A stretch of DNA of 64,000 nucleotides from Agromyces aureus (GCF_001660485.1 NZ_CP013979.1:3100001-3164000); one strand, 5' to 3'. Counted from the first letter of the stretch, positions 10,671 to 22,731 are shown. The notes: generated by a model not told the origin, from the letters alone. Made by a program: numbers and translations.

Positions 10671-11993
10671 GTGGCCGAACACGACTGGCGAGCGCCCGGA
10701 GCGCCCGAGCCGCAGCCCGACGCCTCCGCACCATCCGTGCCGAGCACTCCCGGCGCCTCCGACGCGCCAGCTGCGACCGCGCCCGCCGCCCCGGTGCCGC
10801 CGCTGCCGCCGCTGTACGGCGCGCCCGCTGCGCCTCCGGTGTACGGCGCGCCGCCCGCATACGGCGCTCCGACCGCACCGCCGCCATACGGCGCACCCCA
10901 GTACGGCGCGCCGCAGTACGGCGCCCCCGCCGGCAGTCAGGCCTGGACCGCCCCGCCGAAGCCGGGCCTCCTGCCGTTGCGCCCGTTGGGCTTCGGCACG
11001 CTGCTGTGGGCCCCGTTCCGCACGCTGCGCCGAAATCCGGCGGCGACCTTCGGAAGCGGTCTGCTCGTGCAGCTCGCCGCGGGCATCCTCGCGGCCGCCG
11101 TGGCGGTCCCCGTGTTCATCTGGTTCTTCGGTCGCCTCGACTCGGCCGGCCCGGCGGAGATCGACGAACTGCTGCCCGGTTCGATCGCGGCCCTGGTGCT
11201 CACCATGCTCTTCGCCGTGGGGGTCTCGGTCGTCGCCAGTGCGTTCCTGCAGGGCGTCATGATCGTCGAGGTCGCCTCGGGCACGCTCGGCGAGAAGCTC
11301 TCGCTCGGGGCGTTGTGGCGCCGCACGCTGCCGCGCATCGGTGCGCTCGTCGTCTGGACCCTGCTCGTCACCCTCGCACTGCTCGTCGTGCTCGCCGTGC
11401 TGGTGGGCATCATCGTGCTCGGCGCGGTGACCTCGCCGGTCGGCCTGGGCGTCAGCATCGCGGTCGTCGTGCTGCTCTCGCTCGGCCTCGTCGTGCTCGG
11501 CTGGTGGATCGGCGTGCGGCTCGCCCTCGTGCCGAGCATCATCGTGCTGGAGCACGCGGGCATCGCGACGGCGATGCGACGTTCGTGGCGGCTCACGATC
11601 GGCTACTTCTGGCGCACGCTCGGGGTGCTCCTGCTCGTGAGCGTCATCCTCAACGTCGCCTCGCAGGTCGTGGTGCAACCCGTCACGCTGCTCGGCGGGC
11701 TGCTCCCGGCGATCATCGACCCGACGAACACGGGCTCGGCGGTCACGATCGCGATCGTGCTCGGCGTCGTGTCCACGGTGCTCTCGATCATCATCACCGC
11801 GATCACGACCGTCGTGCAGGCTGCCCTGGTCGGCGTCGTCTACATCGACCTCCGCATGCGCACGGAGGGCCTCGACCTCGAGCTGGCACGGCACGTCGAG
11901 CTCCGCGACGCAGGGCAGCCCGTGTCGGACCCGTGGGTCGCACCCGATCAGGGCGCCCAGCATCCGGTGCCGTCGGGCGGCGCTCCCGCATGA
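10671..11993 (+). CDS. Multi-pass membrane protein with YGAP-repeat N-terminus
   Basis: A 440-residue protein. Residues 1-85 are Pro/Ala-rich and contain at least six YGAP units (PLYGAP, PVYGAP, AYGAP, PYGAP, QYGAP twice), a low-complexity tail probably cytoplasmic. From about residue 100 there are six or more hydrophobic segments (LLVQLAAGILAAAVAVPVFIW, ALVVWTLLVTLALLVVLAVLV, GVSIAVVVLLSLGLVVLGWW and others), with IIVLEHAGIATAMRRSWRLTIG, resembling the membrane domain of glycerophosphodiester phosphodiesterase-like proteins. The GTG at 10671 has GGAAGGAG upstream and begins the conserved product. It overlaps the next gene by ATGA and probably opens the DUF4129-DUF4350-moxR-DUF58 operon. Function unknown. 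Confidence 0.8.
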   Translation: MAEHDWRAPGAPEPQPDASAPSVPSTPGASDAPAATAPAAPVPPLPPLYGAPAAPPVYGAPPAYGAPTAPPPYGAPQYGAPQYGAPAGSQAWTAPPKPGLLPLRPLGFGTLLWAPFRTLRRNPAATFGSGLLVQLAAGILAAAVAVPVFIWFFGRLDSAGPAEIDELLPGSIAALVLTMLFAVGVSVVASAFLQGVMIVEVASGTLGEKLSLGALWRRTLPRIGALVVWTLLVTLALLVVLAVLVGIIVLGAVTSPVGLGVSIAVVVLLSLGLVVLGWWIGVRLALVPSIIVLEHAGIATAMRRSWRLTIGYFWRTLGVLLLVSVILNVASQVVVQPVTLLGGLLPAIIDPTNTGSAVTIAIVLGVVSTVLSIIITAITTVVQAALVGVVYIDLRMRTEGLDLELARHVELRDAGQPVSDPWVAPDQGAQHPVPSGGAPA

Positions 11994-12691
11994 TCGCAGC
12001 CGCGGCGGTCCGCGCGCTCGGCTTCGGCGCGGACCCGCTGGATCCCGACGCCGACGAGGCCCGCCGTTGGCTGCTCGACGAGCTGTCGAAGCCCAGGTAC
12101 CGTGCCGCCGAGCCCAACGCGCTCGACGTGTTCGCGCAGGCGGTGCGCGACTGGTTCACAGACCTGCTGAACGGGGCCGGCGCGGTGCCCGGTGAGGTCG
12201 TGGCGCTGCTCGTCGTGCTCCTCGTGATCGTGCTGGTCGTGGTCGGACTGCTCGTCTTCGGGGTGCCGCGCCTCCGCCGCCGTCGGGCGTCGAGTTCGGC
12301 AGCGGCCTTCGAGGGCGATCTGCGCGACGCGGGCACGATCCGCCGCGCCGCCGAGGCCGCGGCGCGCGACCGGGACTGGCCGCTCGCGATCGAGGAGCGC
12401 TTCCGCGCGATCGTGCGCGACCTCGTCGAACGCGAACTCGTGCAGGTGCATCCCGGCACGACCGCCAGAGGCGTCGCGGATGCCGCGGCTCGGCCGTTCC
12501 CCGACGCCCGGGCGCGCCTGGCGGATGCGGCCGACGCGTTCGACGACGTGCGCTACCTCGGCGCCGCGGGCGATGCGCCCACCTACGAGCGCCTGACGAC
12601 GCTGGATCGAGAGCTGCAGGCGATGCGTCCGGTTCGCGAGGGCGCGTCGACGACGGATGCCGCCGACGGCCGTTTCGAGGCCGTGCGATGA
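11990..12691 (+). CDS. DUF4129 membrane protein
   Basis: A 233-residue protein with one clear transmembrane helix (VVALLVVLLVIVLVVVGLLVFGV, about residues 72-94), flanked on the cytoplasmic side by Arg-rich sequence. The C-terminal DUF4129 domain (about 110-205) includes DWPLAIEERFRAIVRDLVERELV and the PGTTARGVADAAA motif. DUF4129 proteins accompany MoxR ATPases and DUF58 proteins across actinobacteria. It is coupled to both neighbours by ATGA overlaps. In codons 163-165 (GCG GAT GCC) it carries one copy of the CGGATGCC word. Confidence 0.85.
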   Translation: MIAAAAVRALGFGADPLDPDADEARRWLLDELSKPRYRAAEPNALDVFAQAVRDWFTDLLNGAGAVPGEVVALLVVLLVIVLVVVGLLVFGVPRLRRRRASSSAAAFEGDLRDAGTIRRAAEAAARDRDWPLAIEERFRAIVRDLVERELVQVHPGTTARGVADAAARPFPDARARLADAADAFDDVRYLGAAGDAPTYERLTTLDRELQAMRPVREGASTTDAADGRFEAVR

Positions 12692-14057
12692 CGCCCGGCG
12701 CACCGGCCGAGTTCGCCACGGCGCACGCCCCTGCCACGACGACGCCTGCGACCGCGCCCGGCGGAGATGCCCGACCCGCGACCGCGACCGCCGTGTCGCC
12801 GACGCTCGGGGCGCTGCTCCGCCGCGGACGGACGTGGCTCGTGCTCGCGGGCGTGCTCGTCGTCGGGGTGCTCGTGCTCTTCGCGATCCAGGGCGGCATC
12901 AGCACGCAGGCCGGACTGCTCGACCCCGAGAGCCCGGGCGCACGCGGCTCCGGCGCCCTCGTCGAGGTGCTGCGGGCGCACGACGTCGAGGTCGCGCCCG
13001 CGCGCTCGCTCGACGCGGCGCTCGACGCCGTCGCATCGGCGGACGGCGACGCGACGCTCCTGCTCTTCGACGAATTCGCCACCCTCGACGACGACGCGCT
13101 CGACGCACTCGCGGCGAGCGGGGCACGGCTCGTCGTCGTCGAGCCGGGATTCCGGGCGCTCGAGACGCTCGCGCCCGGCGTGCGCATGGCCGGCGCCGCC
13201 GACGGTGCGCTCGACGGCGCCGACTGCGACGTGCGGGCGGCCGTCCGGGCCGAGGGACTCTCCGAAGGACAGCGGCTCCTGACGATCGATGACGACGCGA
13301 AGGACGCCGGCTGGCAGGGGTGCTTCGGTCAGGACGGCGGATTCGCGGCGGCCGTCGGCCCGAACCCGAGCCCGAGCACCGGCGAGGACGACGCGACCGG
13401 CCCGCCTGCGGCATCCGGCCTCTCGCTGGTCGCCGCGACGACGGTCTTCGAGAACTCGCGCATCGACGAGGCCGGAAACGCGGCGTTCGCGATCGGACTG
13501 CTCGGGGCGACCCCCGACCTGGTCTGGTACCTGCCCGGACCCGCCGACGCCGAGTCGACCGCCGCGCCGACGCTCGGCGAGCTCACGCCCGGCTGGGTCA
13601 GCCCCGTGCTCGTGCTCGCGCTCGTCGTCACGGTCATCGCCGGGGTCTGGCGCGGACGACGCCTCGGCCCGCTCGTCGTCGAGCGGCTGCCCGTGACGGT
13701 GCCGGCCGGCGAGACGAGGCAGGGCCGAGCCCGGCTCTACGCGCGCTCGGCCCAGCGCACGCACGCGCTCGACCAGATGCGCGTGGCCACGATCAGGCGC
13801 CTCGCGGTGGCGCTGCGCCTGCCCGGCACGAGCCAGGTCGCGGTGATCGCGCAGGCGGCGGCGTCGGCGACCGGGCGCGACGCGACCTCCGTCATGCTGC
13901 TGCTCGTCGACGAGCTGCCCGAGAACGATGCGAGGTTCGTCGCCCTCGCAGCGGCCCTCGACGACCTCGAACGAGACGTCACCGCGGCGACCAGGCCCGC
14001 CACCACCTCCGCCCGCACGACCGAGACCACCCCAGACGACCCGCCAGGAAGGCAGCG

Positions 14058-14061
<4 letters not shown>
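12688..14061 (+). CDS. DUF4350 membrane protein
   Basis: A 457-residue protein. A first membrane helix (TWLVLAGVLVVGVLVLFAI, about residues 48-66) precedes an exported DUF4350 region with SPGARGSGALVEVLRAHDVEV and LLFDEFATLDDDALDAL, a flavodoxin/GATase-like fold. A second helix (WVSPVLVLALVVTVIAGVW, about 305-325) leads to a cytoplasmic tail with KLYAR-like RARLYARSAQRTHALDQMRVATIRRLA. It corresponds to M. tuberculosis Rv3691. Overlaps of 4 bases with both neighbours show one operon. Role in the MoxR system unknown. Confidence 0.85.
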
Positions 14062-15044
<983 letters not shown>

Positions 15045-15045
15045 G

Positions 15046-16383
15046 ATGGCGGTCACCGGTCGGTTCGTGCTGCTCGTCGCCCTCGGCGTCGTGCCCGTGG
15101 TCGTGCTCGGCTCCTCGGGAGCGGATGCCGCGTGGTTCGCGCTGCTCGGCTGGCTCGCCCTCGCGATCGGGCTGGGCGCGCTCGACCTCTCGCTCGCGGC
15201 CTCGCCACGACGGGTCTCGCTGATCCGCGACCTGCCCGCGAAGGTGCGTCTCGGCGAGCCCGTCGTCTCGAGCCTCACGGTCGTGAACACGGGCGAGCGG
15301 ATGCTGCGCGCCACCGTCCGCGACGCCTGGGAGCCGTCGGCCGGAGTCGCCGGTGCCAACCGCTCCCGGCTCGCCGTCGCGCCCGGCGAACGCCGGAGCG
15401 TGCGCCTGCAGCTGACGCCATGGCGGCGCGGCGACCGCCGCACCGAGCAGGTCACGATCCGCTCGGCGGGGCCGCTCGGCCTGTGGTGCCGGCAGGCGAC
15501 GCTCGCGTCCCTCGGGCGCCTGCGCGTGCTGCCGCCGTTCCACTCGCGCGTGCACCTGCCGTCGCGCCTGACGCGGCTGCGCGAGCTCGACGGCCGCACG
15601 CCCATGCTCGTTCGCGGGCAGGGCACCGAGTTCGACTCGATCCGCGAGTACGTGCGCGGCGACGACGTGCGCTCGATCGACTGGCGTGCGACGGCGCGCC
15701 ACCTCGACCCCGCCGCCCGGGGCGGCACGAAGCTCATGGTGCGCACGTGGCGCCCCGAACGCGACCGCCGCATCGTCATCGTCGCCGACACGTCGCGCAC
15801 GGCCGCCGCGCGCGTGGCGGACGAGCCGCGCCTCGACACCGCGTGGGAGTCGACCCTGCTGCTCTCGGCGCTCGCGACGCACGCGGGCGACCGCGTGGAC
15901 TTCTTCGCGTGGGATCGTCGGGCTCGGGCCAGGGTCACCGGGGTGACGGGGTCGCAACTGCTCGCGCGCCTCGTCGACGCGATGGCCGGCGTCGAGGCCG
16001 AGCTCATCGAGGCCGACTGGACGGGTCTGCCCGCGCAGATCCGCGCCGTCACGAGCCGTCGGGCGCTCGTCGTGCTGCTCACGGCCGCCGACTCCCCCGG
16101 CTCCGCGCGCGGCCTGCTCTCGGTGCTGCCGCAGCTCACGGCCCGGCACACCGTGCTGGTGGCCTCCGTGCAGGACCCCGAGGCGGATGCCGCGGCCGCG
16201 CGCCGCGACACCCTCGACGACGTCTACCTCGCCGCCGCGTCCGAACGTGCGCGCCTCGACGTCGATCGCGTCGCCGCGGCGATCCGGCAGTCGGGAGCGC
16301 ACCCGGTCTCGGCGGCGCCCCGCGACCTGCCGCCCGCACTCGCCGACCGATATCTCGAGCTCAAGGCGGCCGGCCTGCTCTGA
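15046..16383 (+). CDS. DUF58 (VWA-like) membrane protein
   Basis: A 445-residue partner of MoxR. Two N-terminal hydrophobic helices (FVLLVALGVVPVVVLG and AWFALLGWLALAIGLGALDL) anchor it. An immunoglobulin-like segment (about 70-150) precedes the DUF58 signature GTEFDSIREYVRGDDVRSIDWRATAR near residue 195. A von Willebrand A-like domain follows, with RRIVIVADTSRTAAA in place of a classical MIDAS DxSxS (here DTSRT). It closes the MoxR operon. The start codon lies two nucleotides from the moxR stop. Confidence 0.9.
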   Translation: MAVTGRFVLLVALGVVPVVVLGSSGADAAWFALLGWLALAIGLGALDLSLAASPRRVSLIRDLPAKVRLGEPVVSSLTVVNTGERMLRATVRDAWEPSAGVAGANRSRLAVAPGERRSVRLQLTPWRRGDRRTEQVTIRSAGPLGLWCRQATLASLGRLRVLPPFHSRVHLPSRLTRLRELDGRTPMLVRGQGTEFDSIREYVRGDDVRSIDWRATARHLDPAARGGTKLMVRTWRPERDRRIVIVADTSRTAAARVADEPRLDTAWESTLLLSALATHAGDRVDFFAWDRRARARVTGVTGSQLLARLVDAMAGVEAELIEADWTGLPAQIRAVTSRRALVVLLTAADSPGSARGLLSVLPQLTARHTVLVASVQDPEADAAAARRDTLDDVYLAAASERARLDVDRVAAAIRQSGAHPVSAAPRDLPPALADRYLELKAAGLL

Positions 16384-16413
16384 GCCCGCGACGACACCGG
16401 TCGCGACGCGCAT

Positions 16414-16437
16414 CCCGGCACGGGGGCGCCGGGCTTT
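16414..16437 (+). terminator. Possible weak terminator after the DUF58 gene
   Basis: CCCGGC (16414-16419) can pair with GCCGGG (16428-16433) across an 8-base loop, followed by CTTT. It lies 31 bases past the stop. The 6-bp stem makes this uncertain. Confidence 0.35.
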
Positions 16438-16623
16438 CGAATGCGTCGTCATGCGTCGGCGCGTGTCGTGCCGCGGTCCGTTCGGGTAACGATTCGGTCA
16501 TGCGCCGTGAATGTGCGGCGCCGCCGAGCGCCCGATCGCTATGTTCGCAACGAACGGCGGCGGGGGGTCGCCGTTCCGCTCGCTCATCCGCGCCTCCACA
16601 ACATCCCTACGAAAGGATCGGTC

Positions 16624-17382
16624 ATGTCCGATACCGCAGTCGCCGTCGATGCTCCGTCCACCGGCCAGAAACTCACCGCAGAGGTGCTCGGCACCTTCAT
16701 CCTCGTCTTCGGCGTCATCGGCACGGCGATCTTCGCTGCCGGATTCGCCGCGGGCGACGGCAACCTCAACGTCGGCTTCCTCGGGGTCGCGCTCGCGCTC
16801 GGCCTGAGCGTCGTGGTCGGCGCCTACGCCTTCGGCCCCGTCTCGGGCGGCCACTTCAACCCGGCCGTGACCCTCGGGCTCGCCGTCGCGGGTCGCTTCC
16901 CGTGGCGCGAGGTGATCGGGTACATCGCGGCCCAGCTCGTCGGCGGCATCCTCGCCTCGACGGCACTGCTCGGCATCCTCGCCACCGGCCCGCTGTTCGA
17001 CATCGCGGTCTTCCAGGGCGCGTCGACCGGCTACGGCGTGCTCTCCCCCGGCGGCTACGGGCTGGTCTCGGTGTTCCTCGTCGAGGTCATCGCGACGGCC
17101 GTGTTCCTGTTCGTGATCCTCGGCGTCACGAGCGCGGGCCGCGCGGCCTCGAACCTCGCGCCCCTCGCGATCGGCCTGACGCTCACCGTCGCCGCGCTCG
17201 TCGCGATCCCGGTCTCGAACGCCTCGTTCAACCCGGCCCGCTCGATCGCGACCGCGATCTACGGCGGCGCCGACGCGATCGGCCAGGTCTGGCTCTCGAT
17301 CGTCGCGCCCATCCTCGGCGCGATCATCGCCGGCCTCATCTACAAGCTGGTCTTCGACCGCGCTGCGAAGCTCTCGGCGTAG
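16624..17382 (+). CDS. Aquaporin (MIP family, AqpZ-like)
   Basis: A 252-residue six-helix water/small-solute channel. Both pore motifs are intact: GGHFNPAVT (about residues 78-86) and NASFNPARS (about 200-208). The aromatic/arginine filter is typical of AqpZ-like water channels (Arg after the second NPA). Hydrophobic helices are evenly spaced. AAAGGA precedes the ATG. It stands alone between the MoxR operon and the spoIIM-like gene, and is an insertion relative to the mycobacterial order. Confidence 0.92.
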   Translation: MSDTAVAVDAPSTGQKLTAEVLGTFILVFGVIGTAIFAAGFAAGDGNLNVGFLGVALALGLSVVVGAYAFGPVSGGHFNPAVTLGLAVAGRFPWREVIGYIAAQLVGGILASTALLGILATGPLFDIAVFQGASTGYGVLSPGGYGLVSVFLVEVIATAVFLFVILGVTSAGRAASNLAPLAIGLTLTVAALVAIPVSNASFNPARSIATAIYGGADAIGQVWLSIVAPILGAIIAGLIYKLVFDRAAKLSA

Positions 17383-17396
17383 TCCCTCGGCGGATT

Positions 17397-17434
17397 CGAA
17401 TGGCGGATGTCTCCCACGAGGCATCCGCCATTCG
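17397..17434. terminator. Bidirectional terminator between aquaporin and SpoIIM-like genes
   Basis: A perfect 13-bp stem, CGAATGGCGGATG (17397-17409) with CATCCGCCATTCG (17422-17434), encloses a 12-base loop. It lies 14 bases past the aquaporin stop between convergent genes. The right arm carries GGCATCCG. Confidence 0.62.
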
Positions 17435-17521
17435 CAGGTCCGTGCGGGTGGTCGGGCGACGCGACCGGGCAGCCCGAGCAGCACGGGGGCCTGCACGCCG
17501 CCGAGCGGGCCTCGGGGCCGA

Positions 17522-18517
17522 TCAGCCGGCGATGATGCGCGTGGCGCCGGCCTCGAAGGCGTCGAGGTCGCCCGTCGCGCCGGCCCGCGTCGCCCGACCG
17601 CCGAGCACGAGCATGTAGGCGAGGAACCCGCCGAACGCGAGCACCCCGATGCCGATCTTCACGGGCCACGGCCAGGGCGCCGGGGTCACGAAGCCCTCGA
17701 TGAGGCCCGAGACGAACAGGAAGAACACGAGCCCGATCGCCACCGTGAACAGTGCGCGGGCGTCTTGGGCGAGCGCCACGCCGCGCGGGCGAGCGCCAGG
17801 GGCGACCCAGGCCCAGAAGATCCGGAGGCCGGCGGCTGCGGCGACGAACACGCAGGTGAGTTCGAGCAGGCCGTGCGGAGTGATGTACAGGAAGAACGTG
17901 TCGGCCTCGTCGTAGGCGAACATGACGGCGGCCGTGATGCCGAGGTTCTGCGCGTTCTGCAGGATCACCGCGGGCACCCACAGACCGGTGATGCCGAACG
18001 CGACGCACTGCGCGGCGATCCAGGCGTTGTTGGTCCAGACCGACCCGGCGAACGAGGCCGCCGGGTTCTCGGAGTAGTACGAGACGAAGCCCTCGTCGGC
18101 GAGCTGCTGCATCTCGGCCTCGCTGCCGAGCGTCGCGAGCACCCGCGGATCCGCGGCGATCCACCACGCGTAGAGGGCCGCCACCACGACCGTGACGATC
18201 GCGACCGCGAGCGTCAGCCACCGCACCCGGTAGAGCGCCGCGGGCAGGTCGACCATCACGAACCGCGTGAACAGCTTCAGCGGGTTCTCGGGAGCGCCCG
18301 TGAACCGCAGGCGGGCCTTCGCGAGCCCGACCGACAGGCGATCGCCCAACGCCGTCGAGCCGACGGTGGTCTGCACGAGCGAGAGGTCGGAGGCCGCGCC
18401 CTGGTACCGCTCGATGAGTTCGTCGGCCTCGGGCCCCGACAGCCGGTTCTCGCGGCCGAGCGCGTCGAGCCGCTGCCATGCGTCATGGCGGGCGGTGGCG
18501 AGTGCGTCGAGGTCCAT
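17522..18517 (-). CDS. SpoIIM-like (stage II sporulation protein M family) membrane protein
   Basis: A 331-residue integral membrane protein of the DUF95/SpoIIM group, like M. tuberculosis Rv3694c. The N-terminal soluble part (WQRLDALGRENRLSGPEADELIERYQGAASDLS, about residues 15-47) is typical. Six or so membrane helices follow, with ITPHGLLELTCVFVAAAAGLRIF as the family landmark. Despite the name, no sporulation role is implied in this lineage. Its start codon is only 17 bases from that of the divergent RDD gene. Confidence 0.88.
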   Translation of the reverse strand: MDLDALATARHDAWQRLDALGRENRLSGPEADELIERYQGAASDLSLVQTTVGSTALGDRLSVGLAKARLRFTGAPENPLKLFTRFVMVDLPAALYRVRWLTLAVAIVTVVVAALYAWWIAADPRVLATLGSEAEMQQLADEGFVSYYSENPAASFAGSVWTNNAWIAAQCVAFGITGLWVPAVILQNAQNLGITAAVMFAYDEADTFFLYITPHGLLELTCVFVAAAAGLRIFWAWVAPGARPRGVALAQDARALFTVAIGLVFFLFVSGLIEGFVTPAPWPWPVKIGIGVLAFGGFLAYMLVLGGRATRAGATGDLDAFEAGATRIIAG

Positions 18518-18521
18518 CTGC

Positions 18522-18531
18522 TTGAATACTA
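18522..18531. promoter_or_regulatory. Overlapping divergent -10 boxes of the SpoIIM-like and RDD genes
   Basis: Only 17 bases separate the two start codons. On the minus strand TAGTAT (18526-18531) lies 8 bases from the SpoIIM-like ATG. On the plus strand TTGAAT (18522-18527) lies 7 bases from the RDD ATG. Both mRNAs would be leaderless or nearly so, and the two boxes share two bases. Confidence 0.45.
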
Positions 18532-18534
18532 GCC

Positions 18535-19383
18535 ATGGTCGACGTGCCCAACGCCCGCACCGCTGCCGCCCGACACGACGACGAGGGCGTGGTCATCGGC
18601 GAGGCCGTCGCGCTCGACCTGCGGCCGGCATCCGCCCTGATCCGCGGCGGCGGAACCATCATCGACGTGCTCGTCTCGATCGTGCTCCTCGTCGGCATGG
18701 CCCTCGTCGCGACCGGCGCGGGCCTCACGGTCGACGGGGCCGCGTTCCGCGCCATCGCGATCGGCGGGGTCGTGGTCGTCATCATCGTCGTGCCGACGGC
18801 CGTCGAGACCGCCTCGCACGGGCGCTCGCTCGGCAAGCTCGCGCTCGGCCTCCGCGTCGTGCGCGACGACGGCGGGGCGATCGGGTTCCGCCATGCGTTC
18901 ATCCGCGCCCTCACCGGGGTGCTCGAGATCTACCTCACGTTCGGCGGCCTCGCGGTGCTCATCGGCTTCCTGAACCCGTCGTCCAAGCGCCTCGGCGACC
19001 TGCTCGCCGGAACCCACGCCCAGGTCGAGCGCGTGCCCGCCGTGCGTTCGAACCCGTTCGGCGTGCCGCCCGAGCTCGTCGGGTGGGCCTCGATCGCCGA
19101 CGTCGCGCGCCTGCCCGACCCGCTCGCCCGCCGCGTCGCCTCGTACTTCGAGAACGTCGCCCAGCTCGCTCCGGCGAGCCGCACCCGCCTGGCCACCTCG
19201 CTCGCCGCCGAGGTCGCACCCTACGTCGCCCCGGTCCCGGATGCCGCACCCGAGCCGTTCCTCGCGGGCGTGGTCGCGCTCCGGCGCGCGCGCGACGCCC
19301 GCGCGCTCGAACTCGAGCAGGCTCGACTGCATGCGCTCGAACCCGTGCTCGCCGCGACGGCGACCGGCTTCCCGCGGCGCTGA
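18535..19383 (+). CDS. RDD-family membrane protein
   Basis: A 282-residue protein. The RDD domain covers about residues 20-165: GGTIIDVLVSIVLLVGMALVA, then VVVIIVVPTAVETASHGRSLGKLALGLRVV, and LNPSSKRLGDLLAGTHAQVE. The C-terminal 110 residues are soluble and helical (RVASYFENVAQLAPASRTRLATSLAAEV, RRARDARALELEQARLHALEP). The RDD/SpoIIM-like divergent pair next to MoxR genes is conserved in actinobacteria (Rv3694c-Rv3695). Substrate or partner unknown. Confidence 0.88.
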   Translation: MVDVPNARTAAARHDDEGVVIGEAVALDLRPASALIRGGGTIIDVLVSIVLLVGMALVATGAGLTVDGAAFRAIAIGGVVVVIIVVPTAVETASHGRSLGKLALGLRVVRDDGGAIGFRHAFIRALTGVLEIYLTFGGLAVLIGFLNPSSKRLGDLLAGTHAQVERVPAVRSNPFGVPPELVGWASIADVARLPDPLARRVASYFENVAQLAPASRTRLATSLAAEVAPYVAPVPDAAPEPFLAGVVALRRARDARALELEQARLHALEPVLAATATGFPRR

Positions 19384-19437
19384 GCGCGGCCCGCACGAAC
19401 GAGCGCGGCCTGCGGGAACGGGCGGCGCCTGAACGAA

Positions 19438-19487
19438 CGAGCGGGGCGGATGCCGCGAGCAGCCGCCCGCGGCATCCGCCCCGCTCG
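19438..19487. terminator. Bidirectional 20-bp-stem terminator built from the GGATGCCGC word
   Basis: A perfect 20-bp inverted repeat (arms 19438-19457 and 19468-19487, 10-base loop) lies between the convergent RDD and ahcY genes, 17 bases from the ahcY stop. Each arm contains GCGGATGCCGC or its complement. No T-run follows on either side. Confidence 0.75.
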
Positions 19488-19504
19488 AATCAGGACCCCG
19501 CCGA

Positions 19505-20983
<1,479 letters not shown>

Positions 20984-21050
20984 GCGTCCATTGTCGCAGG
21001 CTCGCGAGGTGTCGCCCGATCGGTTGCTCGCCGGCGCCCGCCCTCGTGCC

Positions 21051-22484
21051 TCAGGAGCGGATGAGCGCCAGCACCTCGTCGCGCACGGCGGCCATGGTCG
21101 CGGCATCCGCACCCTCGACGTTCAGGCGCAGCAGCGGCTCGGTGTTCGACGGCCGAACGCTGAACCACCAGAACGGCTCGTCTTCGGCGGTCGTGCCGAG
21201 AACCGTCAGCCCGTCGAGCTCGTCGAAGTCGGCACGCCCGGTGAACGCCTCGACCACGCGGGTGTACGCCGCAGGGACGTCGGCGACCGTCGAGTTGATC
21301 TCGCCCGAGAGCGCGTACGGCGTGAACCGGTCGGCCAGCTCGGAGAGGGTGCCCTGCTGCGCACCGAACTCGGCGAGCACGTGCATGGCCGCGAGCATGC
21401 CGTTGTCGGCGCCCCAGAAGTCGCGGAAGTAGTAGTGCGCCGAGTGCTCGCCGCCGAAGACCGCGCCGGTCTCCCTCATGCGGTCCTTGATGAGCGAGTG
21501 CCCGACACGGGTGCGCACGGGGATCGCACCGGCGGCCTCGATCGTCTCGGGCACGAAGCGCGAGGTGATGAGGTTGTGGATCACGTTGATGTCGGTCTCG
21601 CCGAGCGCTGCGACGCGGGCGATCTCGCGCACGGCGACGATGGCGGCGACGGCCGACGGGGTCACGGCGCCGCCGCGCTCGTCGACGACGAAGCAGCGGT
21701 CGGCGTCGCCGTCGAAGGCGAGGCCCAGGTCGGCGCCGTGCTCGACGACGGCCTTCTGGAGGTCGACGAGGTTGGCCGGCTCGAGCGGGTTCGCCTCGTG
21801 ATTCGGGAACGTGCCGTCGAGCTCGAAGTACAGCGGCACGATCTCGAGGGGGAGCTCGGCGAGCCCGGCCGCGGTGCCGAGCACCGCCGGAACCGTGAGC
21901 CCGCCCATGCCGTTGCCCGCGTCGACGACGATCTTCAGGGGCCGGATGCCGGTGAGGTCCACGAGCGAGCGCAGGTAGGCCGCGTAGTCGGCCAGCACGT
22001 CGAGGGGCTGCACCGAACCCGGCGCTTCGACGGGCGTGACACCCTGCTCGAGGTAGTCGCCCGCACGATCGCGGATCGCGGCGAGGCCCGTGTCGAGCGA
22101 GATGCCCTGGGCGCCGGCCCTCGAGAACTTGATGCCGTTGTACGCGGCGGGGTTGTGGCTGGCCGTGAACATGGCCGCCGGTGCGTTCAGGATGCCGGAG
22201 GCGTAGTAGCTCTCGTCGGTCGAGCACAGGCCGATGGCCACGACGTCGGCGCCGCGACTCGTCGCCCCGCGTGCGAAGGCCTCGGCGAACCCGGGTGAGG
22301 AATCGCGCATGTCGTGACCGACCACGACCTTGCCTCCGGCGGCGCCGACCTCGTCGACGAAGGCCGCGGCGAGGGCCTCGACGGACTGCTCGGTGAGGGC
22401 GTCGCCCACGATGCCACGGACGTCGTAGGCCTTCACGATCGCGCTGAGTCGCTCGCGGTCGACAGGATTCTCGGCGGAAGTCAT
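21051..22484 (-). CDS. manB: Phosphomannomutase/phosphoglucomutase
   Basis: Interconverts hexose 6- and 1-phosphates, feeding GDP-mannose and/or UDP-glucose synthesis. The 477-residue alpha-D-phosphohexomutase shows catalytic phosphoserine motif [14 protein letters not shown] (Ser about 103), metal loop [10 protein letters not shown], sugar-binding [10 protein letters not shown] and phosphate-binding [12 protein letters not shown]. The ATG at 22484 overlaps the DUF3499 stop (ATGA), matching the Rv3257c-Rv3258c order. Mannose versus glucose preference cannot be read from sequence alone. Confidence 0.93.
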   Translation of the reverse strand: MTSAENPVDRERLSAIVKAYDVRGIVGDALTEQSVEALAAAFVDEVGAAGGKVVVGHDMRDSSPGFAEAFARGATSRGADVVAIGLCSTDESYYASGILNAPAAMFTASHNPAAYNGIKFSRAGAQGISLDTGLAAIRDRAGDYLEQGVTPVEAPGSVQPLDVLADYAAYLRSLVDLTGIRPLKIVVDAGNGMGGLTVPAVLGTAAGLAELPLEIVPLYFELDGTFPNHEANPLEPANLVDLQKAVVEHGADLGLAFDGDADRCFVVDERGGAVTPSAVAAIVAVREIARVAALGETDINVIHNLITSRFVPETIEAAGAIPVRTRVGHSLIKDRMRETGAVFGGEHSAHYYFRDFWGADNGMLAAMHVLAEFGAQQGTLSELADRFTPYALSGEINSTVADVPAAYTRVVEAFTGRADFDELDGLTVLGTTAEDEPFWWFSVRPSNTEPLLRLNVEGADAATMAAVRDEVLALIRS

Positions 22485-22699
22485 GCCGTGGAATCTACCC
22501 GACCCGGCGAGGCATACCGAACGATCTGCCATCCCACGGGCGCCGAAGTGCGCTCGGCATGGGTCGCGCAGAGGTCGTAGCCGTGCGGTTCGGGGGCCAC
22601 CGACAGCGGGCCGAGCACGGCCATCGAGTCGGCGTAGTCGAAGGTCAGCGTCGCGACCGCCTCAGCGGGGCACGCGGTGCGCGAACAACGTCTCTTCAT
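22481..22699 (-). CDS. DUF3499 small cysteine protein
   Basis: A 72-residue protein starting MKRRCSRTACPAEAVATLTFDYADS. Two cysteines near the start (CSRTAC) and one later (YDLCATHAER), with a His three residues on, suggest a small metal-binding ribbon, which is inference. It is translationally coupled to the mutase gene. The divergent zincin-like gene starts 45 bases away. Homologous to Rv3258c; function unknown. Confidence 0.85.
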   Translation of the reverse strand: MKRRCSRTACPAEAVATLTFDYADSMAVLGPLSVAPEPHGYDLCATHAERTSAPVGWQIVRYASPGRVDSTA

Positions 22700-22731
22700 G
22701 GCGAGACCACTGTAGCGATGCGGCCGGACAT

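Noticed and set aside
10235-11989. N-terminal extension of the DUF4129 frame to 818 codons
   Set aside because: The homologous protein begins at the ATG at 11990, coupled by ATGA; the upstream part is a shadow of the membrane-protein gene.
20984-21050. SAH riboswitch ahead of ahcY
   Set aside because: Only 67 bases separate ahcY from the manB-type gene, and no SAH-riboswitch-like pairing was found.
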